Origin: Anaerolineae bacterium
GTDB lineage: Bacteria > Chloroflexota > Anaerolineae > UBA1429
Assembly: GCA_007123335.1 (NCBI GenBank)
Contig: SKLG01000583.1
Span: 1 to 6,765, forward strand
DNA length: 6,765 bases
Direction: 5' to 3'
The notes under the pieces were generated by a model. The model saw only the letters and a program-made list of their open reading frames with translations. It did no database searches and was not told the DNA's origin. Below are positions 1 to 5,218 of the stretch, one piece after another. Each line of letters begins with the position of its first letter. The first letter of the stretch is position 1. The translations under genes were made by a program, and so were the position numbers.

Positions 1-586
1 TAAAGCGGCCGTGGCCCTCGATGAGCAGATCGGCCCGATCGCCCACGGCGTCGGCCACCGCCTCGACGCAGTCCATGGCCTGGCGAAACTCGTCGCGGCT
101 CAGGTTCATGTAGGCGCTGCCAAAAGGGTCCCACTTTAAGCCGTGAAAGCCCAGCTCGTCGACGGCGATGCGCGCCTTGGCGGCGAACTCTTGCGGCGTC
201 TTGCTGGGTGCGAACCAGCCGTTGGCGTAGCAGGGCACGGCGTCACGCACCTTGCCACCCAAGAGCTGATAGACCGGCACGCCGAGGTCTTTGCCCTTGA
301 TATCCCAGAGGGCCATCTCCACGCCGGCCAGGGCGCTCATCAGGATCGGGCCGCCGCGAAAGTAGGTGTCGCGATAGGCGTCATGCCAAAAAGCCTCGAT
401 GTCGTGCGGGTCGCGGCCGACGAGGATGCGCTCCAACTCTTGCACAGCCGTAGCCACGGTAAGCTCGCGCATCTCGATGGTGGCCTCGCCGACGCCATAG
501 AGGCCGTCGTCGGTGAGCACCTTGACGAACACCCAGTTGGTGCGGTAGGCGTGGCAGAGAAAAGTCTTGATGGCGGTGATGCGCAT
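1..586 (-). CDS. Enolase-superfamily sugar-acid dehydratase, galactonate-dehydratase-like (5' part, cut by window edge)
   Basis: Only the first 195 codons are present; the frame is open through base 2 and the gene continues beyond the left edge. The N-terminal capping domain (about residues 1-115) is typical of the mandelate racemase/muconate lactonizing enzyme group, with DDGLYGVGEAT (26-36), FRGGPILMSALAGVEMALWD (76-95) and GVPVYQLLGGK (102-112). The barrel starts at about 116 and has K151-W-D153 at the second-strand lysine position. It then has E190-G-H192-G-R, which I align with D-F-H-G-R of E. coli DgoD, giving E190 as first metal ligand and H192 as catalytic residue. Family members abstract the alpha proton of a carboxylate and dehydrate aldonic or aldaric acids in the cytoplasm; the substrate here cannot be read. 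Start ATG at 586-584, with TAGGAG nine bases upstream overlapping the stop of the VOC gene, so the two genes are probably cotranscribed. The rest of the barrel (other metal ligands, possible base) is missing. Confidence 0.9.
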   Translation of the reverse strand, partial: MRITAIKTFLCHAYRTNWVFVKVLTDDGLYGVGEATIEMRELTVATAVQELERILVGRDPHDIEAFWHDAYRDTYFRGGPILMSALAGVEMALWDIKGKDLGVPVYQLLGGKVRDAVPCYANGWFAPSKTPQEFAAKARIAVDELGFHGLKWDPFGSAYMNLSRDEFRQAMDCVEAVADAVGDRADLLIEGHGRF

Positions 587-598
587 TCGGCTACTCTC

Positions 599-1003
599 CT
601 ACTCCTCGACCCACAGCGTCTGCTTGCTATCGGGATTGTACTTGTGCAGCTCGATGCGGTTGCCATCGGGATCGACGATCCAGGCCTGATGGCTGCGATC
701 CTTGCCGATCTTGATCCCCGTAACCTCCACGTCCGCGGCGCGCAGGGCATCTATCGTGCCTTGTAAGTCGTCCACCTCTAGACAGAGATGGCGGTAGGCC
801 TGGCCCTCGGCGGCATCGGCAAGGTCGCCCTCGAACAACTCCAAGAAGTTGCGCCCCCCGACGTGAATGTACTGGCCGGTGCGCCGGCCCTCATCGTTGA
901 TGAATGGAAAGGCCGGGGTCAGGCCAAGCTGGTCGCAATAAAAGGCGACGGCGCGGTCGAGGTCGGAGACAGTGTAGCAGACATGGGCGATGCCAGTAAT
1001 CAC
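599..1003 (-). CDS. VOC/glyoxalase-fold metalloprotein
   Basis: A 134-residue protein with two paired beta-alpha-beta-beta-beta modules of the vicinal oxygen chelate (VOC) superfamily, the usual length for a single-chain glyoxalase I-like protein. Module one starts at IAHVCYTVSDLDRAVAFY (5-22) and module two at YRHLCLEVDDL (70-80). The expected metal quartet is visible: H7, E55 (FLELFEG), H72 and E118 (DPDGNRIELHKY). Members include lactoylglutathione lyases, epimerases, extradiol dioxygenases and fosfomycin-type transferases. The H/E/H/E pattern favours a glyoxalase- or epimerase-type lyase/isomerase, but the substrate is unknown. I chose the GTG start at 1003-1001 because GGAGGG lies just upstream (1012-1007) and the protein then begins right at the domain. 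A frame extension to ATG at 1054 would add 17 residues of non-domain sequence over that ribosome-binding site. It sits 12 bases before the dehydratase gene, suggesting the two work together, perhaps on an acid-sugar or aldehyde intermediate. Confidence 0.88.
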   Translation of the reverse strand: MITGIAHVCYTVSDLDRAVAFYCDQLGLTPAFPFINDEGRRTGQYIHVGGRNFLELFEGDLADAAEGQAYRHLCLEVDDLQGTIDALRAADVEVTGIKIGKDRSHQAWIVDPDGNRIELHKYNPDSKQTLWVEE

Positions 1004-1072
1004 AAGCCCTCCAAAGCCGATGGGTCGAGCGCAACGGGTCAGGGAACAGAGCATGCAGGGACGGAGCGGTGT

Positions 1073-1108
1073 TGAGAGTAGTGTAGGCGATCAGCGGCAG
1101 ATTGGCAA
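1073..1108 (-). promoter_or_regulatory. Candidate sigma70-type promoter for the VOC-dehydratase pair
   Basis: On the minus strand TTGCCA (1108-1103) and TACACT (1085-1080) are separated by exactly 17 bases. They match five and four of six consensus positions. A transcript starting near 1073 would have a leader of about 70 bases before the GTG at 1003. The 130-base gap after the kinase gene is the only sizeable gap in the left-hand six-gene run, which makes a separate promoter here plausible. In GC-rich DNA such a match is only suggestive. Confidence 0.33.
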
Positions 1109-1133
1109 GCTCTGCGCGTAAAGATACAAGCGT

Positions 1134-1736
1134 CTAGATGCCCCTTTGGGAGGTGGGCGATTCGCCGAGCCAATCTGCGATCTGGATCAACAGGCCGACG
1201 CTGTCCACGGCGGACCAGTCGCTGGTGTCGATGCGCAAGAGGGGGCCGCCCAACTCTAGCGGGCCATAGACCCCGCTCATGATGTTCTTGGCGACGGTGG
1301 CAGCCATCTCGGCGTCGTGGTGTCCCGGGTGCCGCGCGCCGCTGGCCCCGCGCCGGCGAAAACGCTGCACCGTGACCTGAGCGTCCGCTGTGCAATGCAC
1401 CTCAATGGGCCGACATGCGAACATGGCACATAGGTCGTGATATCGTTGAGCGGCCAGGTCGGGGCGAAAGTTTGCCTCGATGCCCAGCGAGCGACCGACG
1501 GCCAGCTCGGTGCGCGCGATGTGATAGAGCAGTTCCATGCAGGCGCCGCTGAGCCGCCGCGACCAGGCTATGTCGCCACAGCCCAGCGCATCGCACAGCG
1601 TCTCCTTCAACCCGTCCTTGTAGTAGAAGGGCAGGCCGAATTCGGCCGCGATCTGTCGGGCCAGTGTCGTCTTGCCGGTGCAAGGCGGCCCGCTGACCAC
1701 GACGAGCACCGGCCCCGTGGACGGAGGCTCAGCCAT
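1134..1736 (-). CDS. P-loop small-molecule kinase (AAA_33/zeta-like family)
   Basis: A 200-residue ATP-binding protein, probably a phosphotransferase acting on a small molecule. Strand one leads to a Walker A motif, GPPCTGKT (16-23). KDGLKE (40-45) follows, the usual substrate-side segment of AAA_33/chloramphenicol-phosphotransferase-like kinases. IEANF (86-90) fits the second strand after the substrate helix. VHCTAD (113-118) then QRFRRR (124-129) and RHPGHHD (135-141) fit the lid, whose arginines contact ATP phosphates. The C-terminal LLRIDTS (167-172) is a typical last strand. The start is ATG at 1736-1734, which overlaps the end of the epimerase gene by eight bases. No strong ribosome-binding site is seen, so translational coupling is likely. 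In this neighbourhood a sugar or sugar-derivative kinase is reasonable. A zeta-type toxin is possible in principle, but no antitoxin-like gene is adjacent and the operon looks metabolic. No acceptor residue can be assigned. Confidence 0.85.
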   Translation of the reverse strand: MAEPPSTGPVLVVVSGPPCTGKTTLARQIAAEFGLPFYYKDGLKETLCDALGCGDIAWSRRLSGACMELLYHIARTELAVGRSLGIEANFRPDLAAQRYHDLCAMFACRPIEVHCTADAQVTVQRFRRRGASGARHPGHHDAEMAATVAKNIMSGVYGPLELGGPLLRIDTSDWSAVDSVGLLIQIADWLGESPTSQRGI

Positions 1737-2712
1737 CGCGTCGTCTTTGCCCCTGCCCCCAGATCTCGTCGCGATACCAGGCCACTTCGCGGGCCAGGCC
1801 CTCGCGGGGCGTCGTCTTGGGCTCGTAGCCCAGCAGACGCCGGGCCTTGTCGATGCGGGCATGGGTGCGCTGCTGGTCGCCGGGGCGCGGTGGGCACTGC
1901 TCGATGACCGCCGTCTTGCCCATGATCTCCTGGACAATGTTGATGGCCTCTCCGGTGGTGATCACCTGGTCGGTGCCGATGTTCAGGATCTCGCCCATAC
2001 AGGCGTCAAGATGATCCAGGACGGCGACCAGCCCATCGACGATATCCCCCACATAGGTATAGCTGCGCACATGGGCCTCGCTGCCGGCAAAGAGGGGAAA
2101 GGGACGCTCATTGAGGATGGCGCCGATGAGCTGGGGATAGAGCTTTTCCGGGCGCTCGCGGGGGCCATAGACGGAAAAGAGGCGCAGTGAACAGGTGGGC
2201 GCGCCGCGGTCGCGCTGCTCGGCCAGGACAAGCTGCTCGGCGGCCAGTTTGGTGACGCCATAGTAGGAGGTGGGCCGCGGCTCTGTTGTCTCTGGGCCGG
2301 TGGCGTCGACGCCATAGACCGATGAAGTCGAGATATTGATCAGGGGCGGAAATCCTCCCCGGCGCTGCTGCAAGGCGACCAGCAGGCGGTAGGTGGCGGT
2401 GATGTTGTTGCGCGCATAGGTCTCGAACGGCGTGCTGGCCGAGATGCCAGGCTGAGCGGCCAGGTGATAGACGACATCCACATCGGCCACGGCGTCATCG
2501 GCGTCGGGCCCGTCGCCGGCGTCCACCGCCAGGTCGACCGGCAGGAAGGCAGCGCCGGCGCGCTGAATCGCCGCGACGTTGCGCTCTTTGAGCCTACGCG
2601 CGTAATAGTTGGTCAGGCAGTCCAGCCCGACGACGGCGTGCCCCTCGGCCAGGAGGCGCTCGGTCAGGTGAGAGCCGATGAACCCAGCGGCGCCGGTGAC
2701 GAGAATGCGCAT
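1729..2712 (-). CDS. NAD-dependent nucleotide-sugar epimerase/dehydratase (extended SDR, UDP-glucose/UDP-glucuronate 4-epimerase-like)
   Basis: A 327-residue extended short-chain dehydrogenase/reductase. The Rossmann motif GAAGFIG (7-13) is followed by D31 at the end of the second strand, which favours NAD over NADP. YHLAAQPG (82-89), the serine strand STSSVYG (128-134) and Y151-x-x-x-K155 give the catalytic set. RLFSVYGPRERPE (177-189) and RPGDQQRTHARIDKARRLLGYEP (276-298) are the C-terminal sugar-nucleotide binding elements seen in UDP-glucuronate and UDP-glucose 4-epimerases; length matches the family. It likely inverts or oxidises a nucleotide-linked sugar in the cytoplasm, but 4-epimerase, 4,6-dehydratase and decarboxylase activities cannot be separated with certainty by eye. 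The triad T/S-Y-K without the dehydratase Asp-Glu pair favours an epimerase. Start ATG at 2712-2710 with AAAGGAG about nine bases upstream, which overlaps the stop of the URO-D-like gene. The 3' end overlaps the kinase start by eight bases. Confidence 0.92.
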   Translation of the reverse strand: MRILVTGAAGFIGSHLTERLLAEGHAVVGLDCLTNYYARRLKERNVAAIQRAGAAFLPVDLAVDAGDGPDADDAVADVDVVYHLAAQPGISASTPFETYARNNITATYRLLVALQQRRGGFPPLINISTSSVYGVDATGPETTEPRPTSYYGVTKLAAEQLVLAEQRDRGAPTCSLRLFSVYGPRERPEKLYPQLIGAILNERPFPLFAGSEAHVRSYTYVGDIVDGLVAVLDHLDACMGEILNIGTDQVITTGEAINIVQEIMGKTAVIEQCPPRPGDQQRTHARIDKARRLLGYEPKTTPREGLAREVAWYRDEIWGQGQRRRDG

Positions 2713-2727
2713 ACCGCTCTGCTCCTT

Positions 2728-3801
2728 TTATGCGTACTTTTCTGGGTGCTCGCGTCCGTGGCGTTCCAGCCCATCCATGATCGCCCGGCAGCTATCCTGC
2801 CAGCGGCCCTCAGGGATATCCTCGGTGATGCCCATGATCACGCCGCGGCAGTTATCGAGTTCGTCCAACAGATCCACCGTAAACGCCTCGACCTCGGCGT
2901 CGTTGCGCAGGTGCACCGAGGAAGGAAAGTTGAGCCACAGTACCTTGCCGGGCCAGGCGGCGCGGGCCTCGGCCAGGGTCATATCGGTGTCGGGCGCCGG
3001 TGAAAAGGCCTCGATATAGTCCAGATCGGTACTGGCGATGGCCTCGGCGATGAGCCGCGAATCGGCGTCAAAGTGGCAGCCGATGAGCTTGCCATGGCGG
3101 TGCATGATCTCCGCGGCCTCATTATAGTGCTCGACGTAATATTGTTCAAAGACGTGCGGGCCGATGACCGCGGGCACGACGTTGCCGCCATAGTTGGCGT
3201 GGCTCACCGGCGATGCGGCGATGATGGGGTAGAGCTGGCGGCGCTTTTCCACCAGGATGGCGTATAGCGCCAGGATCTCGTCGCGGCGATCCATCCACTC
3301 GATACAAAAGTCCTGCATGCGCAGATAGCTGCCCGAGATGAGCGCCTGTAGCGGCTCCAGGCCAAAGCTGGCGCGAAAGATGGCGTCGGGACCAAAAGCC
3401 TCCTCAGCGCGCCGAAAGGTGTCATACGTCGGCTCATAGACCTCGTCGTCGATGAGAAAGCGCAGCGCGGCGTAATCGTCGGGGCCCTTGAACATGCGCT
3501 CGTGCCACCAGGTGGTGAACCCGGCGTCCTCGCCGAGGGTGGATAGCGTGCCCACCGGCGTCTCGTAGAAGGTGCGGGTGAAACAGCGCTCGCCCTCCCA
3601 GTAGACCTGCTGGGTGACCTTGACGTTGGGCCGATGCACCTTGTGCACCGGCACGTCGCGCTGGACGATGCACAGCCCGCGGTTGCGCAGCTCGCGCTCA
3701 GTGGTGCATTGGGGGATCTTGGACTCGTACATGGTAAAGGGCACGTGTGGCAATGGCTCACCGCGCAGCGCCCGCTCGACCTGCTCGCGCGGGGTGCTCA
3801 T
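2728..3801 (-). CDS. URO-D/MtaA superfamily protein, not HemE (divergent uroporphyrinogen decarboxylase-like)
   Basis: A 357-residue TIM-barrel protein of the uroporphyrinogen decarboxylase/corrinoid-methyltransferase/MetE superfamily. It opens with the family N-terminus TPREQVERALRGE (3-15). The HemE porphyrin-binding RxPxWxMRQAG segment is replaced by PHVPFTMYESKIP (18-30), so haem synthesis is unlikely. HANYGGN (201-207), GKLIGCHFDADSRLIAEAI (237-255), TDLDYIEAFSPAPDTDMTLAEA (258-279), WLNFPSSVHL (289-298) and GITEDIPEGRW (324-334) mark later strands. Zn-dependent methyltransferases of this fold use H-x-C plus a distal C; here the first site reads H243-F-D245 and the distal one G-I-T-E327. 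E264 is another acidic candidate, so any metal site would be different. Function unknown: methyl transfer, decarboxylation or a carbohydrate-linked reaction are open. Start ATG 3801-3799 overlaps the beta-helix stop by four bases (ATGA), so coupled translation is likely. Fifteen bases separate its stop from the epimerase start. Confidence 0.87.
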   Translation of the reverse strand: MSTPREQVERALRGEPLPHVPFTMYESKIPQCTTERELRNRGLCIVQRDVPVHKVHRPNVKVTQQVYWEGERCFTRTFYETPVGTLSTLGEDAGFTTWWHERMFKGPDDYAALRFLIDDEVYEPTYDTFRRAEEAFGPDAIFRASFGLEPLQALISGSYLRMQDFCIEWMDRRDEILALYAILVEKRRQLYPIIAASPVSHANYGGNVVPAVIGPHVFEQYYVEHYNEAAEIMHRHGKLIGCHFDADSRLIAEAIASTDLDYIEAFSPAPDTDMTLAEARAAWPGKVLWLNFPSSVHLRNDAEVEAFTVDLLDELDNCRGVIMGITEDIPEGRWQDSCRAIMDGLERHGREHPEKYA

Positions 3802-5105
3802 GCCTCAGCCCCCTTTCCCGGCGTTTGCGGGGCCAGGTGGCGATAGTGCCTCTCACGGACCGTCTCGTGGCCCGCTTCGATGGGGGGCTCCTCGCTGGCC
3901 AGGCATCGTTGCTCAGCGATGATGGGCGGCCAGCAGTTCTGGATGGTATTATCGGCGATCCACACACGCTCGGCGTGGGGTCCCACGGCGATGCCCGGCG
4001 ATGAGCCTGTAGCGTCGACGCTGCTCTGGATAGTGTTGCCGATGAGCAGCAAGTCGTGGGCATCGCCGGCGATCTCGATCTGCGCGCTGAGAGGCGACAG
4101 ATTCGTCGCCGGCTGCGCGGCGTTCCCGGCGATGCGGCAGCCGCGCACTATGCAGGAATGCACCTCGACAGGGCGCTCGGTGGGGCGGAAATAGACGCCG
4201 GGGCCGGCGTTGCCCTCGATGACGCAATCGACGATGACGTTGTGACAGTCGCGGGTGCCCACCGAGACACCATAGGCGGCATTCTCTTGAAAGGTACAGC
4301 CGCGGACGGTAATGTGGTTGGCGCGCACGCAGAAAAAGAACCCCGAGCGGCTGTTGCCCTGGGCCACACAATCGGCAAAGAGCACGCCGGTGCTGCCTGC
4401 GCCGGGGTGATAGCCGTTGCCCAGGTTGTCGTCAAAGCGGCAGCGCTCGATGCGCCCATCGCGGCAGAGCTGAAAACCCAACCCCTCGCCGTAAAAGCCC
4501 CTCTCGACGACGTCGCTCACGGCAAAGCGTGCACAGTGGATGAAATAGACCGCCGCGCCGCGACAGGAGCCGATGCCGTCGGGTTGCTCCTCACGGTTGC
4601 CGTCGAGGTTAAGATTACGCACCGCCACGTCATGGGCACCCTCGGCATAGACCAGCGGAAAGGCGGTGACCAACTCGGGCCCCTGCTCGGCGAGGTAATC
4701 GGAATGCACGCCACGGTCCAGCCCCACCCAGTTGTCCTCCACCCAGGTGATCCGCGCCAGCGTCTCGAAAAAACCGCCATGGGCGCGGTCGCGCACGGCC
4801 ACGGTCATGCCCACCTCCAGGCCATCGGTGAACATCAGCGGCACGTCGCACATGCCATAGTTATGATAGCCGGTAAAGGGATAGACGCGGCCGGGTGCCT
4901 TTTTCAACAGCGTATCGTCGCCCTGGCCGGTCAGTTCGACGCCGGAGCGCAGCGCGATCCCGCGATCCAGGAGCCACTCGCCGGCCGGAAGGACGACGCG
5001 ACCGCCCTCGGCGGGCAGGGCGTCGATGGCCTGCTGGATAGCTGCGGCGGCGCTTGGGGCATTGTCCAAGTCTGGAGCGGCGATCTCGCGAACGGTGTGC
5101 GCCAT
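3798..5105 (-). CDS. Right-handed parallel beta-helix protein (pectate lyase 3/GH28-like fold)
   Basis: A 435-residue protein. The N-terminus (about 11-70: AAAAIQQAIDALPAEGGRVVLPAGEW, then LRSGVELTGQGDDTLLKK) is the cap and first coils of the pectate-lyase-3-like fold common to polysaccharide lyases, polygalacturonases and phage tailspikes. From about 155 to 390 coils of roughly 22-26 residues follow: the C-xF/I-xxN...GxG pattern is clear in IERCRFDDNLGNGYH (219-233), VLFADCVAQGNSRSGFFF (241-258), ITVRGCTFQENAAYGVSV (265-282), VIVDCVIEGNAGPGVYF (290-306) and VWIADNTIQN (381-390). Such proteins cleave or epimerise uronic-acid polymers or bind glycans; no catalytic residue set can be assigned. 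No signal peptide or lipobox is visible, so it is probably cytoplasmic unless exported by another route. Start ATG 5105-5103 was chosen because GGAGG/GGGAG lies 8-11 bases upstream and the domain begins immediately; the frame continues to 5288 but would overlap the previous gene. First gene of the operon. Confidence 0.9.
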   Translation of the reverse strand: MAHTVREIAAPDLDNAPSAAAAIQQAIDALPAEGGRVVLPAGEWLLDRGIALRSGVELTGQGDDTLLKKAPGRVYPFTGYHNYGMCDVPLMFTDGLEVGMTVAVRDRAHGGFFETLARITWVEDNWVGLDRGVHSDYLAEQGPELVTAFPLVYAEGAHDVAVRNLNLDGNREEQPDGIGSCRGAAVYFIHCARFAVSDVVERGFYGEGLGFQLCRDGRIERCRFDDNLGNGYHPGAGSTGVLFADCVAQGNSRSGFFFCVRANHITVRGCTFQENAAYGVSVGTRDCHNVIVDCVIEGNAGPGVYFRPTERPVEVHSCIVRGCRIAGNAAQPATNLSPLSAQIEIAGDAHDLLLIGNTIQSSVDATGSSPGIAVGPHAERVWIADNTIQNCWPPIIAEQRCLASEEPPIEAGHETVRERHYRHLAPQTPGKGAEA

Positions 5106-5127
5106 GGTATCAACTCCCTCCGAGACG

Positions 5128-5156
5128 GTATCGACCGAGTCCAGTCTACCCGATAC
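5128..5156. repeat. Inverted repeat in the beta-helix promoter region
   Basis: GTATCG (5128-5133) and CGATAC (5151-5156) form a perfect six-base dyad with a 17-base spacer. It brackets the candidate -10 hexamer of the operon promoter and lies 23 bases upstream of the start codon. It could be a repressor operator, but arms this short can occur by chance. Confidence 0.3.
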
Positions 5157-5170
5157 GCAGCGACTCGCAA
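5143..5170 (-). promoter_or_regulatory. Candidate sigma70-type promoter for the beta-helix/URO-D-like/epimerase/kinase operon
   Basis: Minus-strand TTGCGA (5170-5165) and TAGACT (5148-5143) are 16 bases apart, each matching four of six consensus positions. They fall in the 113-base gap between the GNAT-fusion gene and the beta-helix gene. A transcript starting near 5136 would have a leader of about 30 bases including the GGAGGGAG ribosome-binding site. The dyad GTATCG-N17-CGATAC overlaps the -10 element. Confidence 0.3.
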
Positions 5171-5218
5171 ACTCGTCCTCTATACGTACAGCCTTGCGCA
5201 AACGTAGATCTCGAACGA

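Noticed and set aside
1..586. Possible pseudogene because no stop is seen
   Set aside because: The frame is intact through all 195 visible codons with family motifs in order; it is simply cut by the window edge.
143..766. A 207-codon plus-strand open frame
   Set aside because: It is antisense to the end of the VOC gene and most of the dehydratase fragment, both of which carry family motifs. No recognisable domain appears in its translation.
1134..1736. Zeta-type toxin of a toxin-antitoxin pair
   Set aside because: No small antitoxin gene adjoins it, and it is embedded in and overlaps a metabolic-looking operon.
1737..1937. N-terminal extension of the kinase to an ATG at 1937
   Set aside because: The extra 67 residues are Arg/Ser/Pro/Ala-rich translation of an alternative frame inside the epimerase C-terminus; the P-loop domain begins just after the ATG at 1736.
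1437..2190. Overlapping plus-strand frames of 156 and 172 codons
   Set aside because: They are antisense to the kinase and epimerase genes and show only compositional bias.
4056..5207. A 383-codon open frame on the plus strand
   Set aside because: It runs antisense to the beta-helix gene, which has clear family motifs and a ribosome-binding site. Its translation is rich in Ala, Gly, Val and His with no domain I recognise, as expected from antisense of GC-rich codons.
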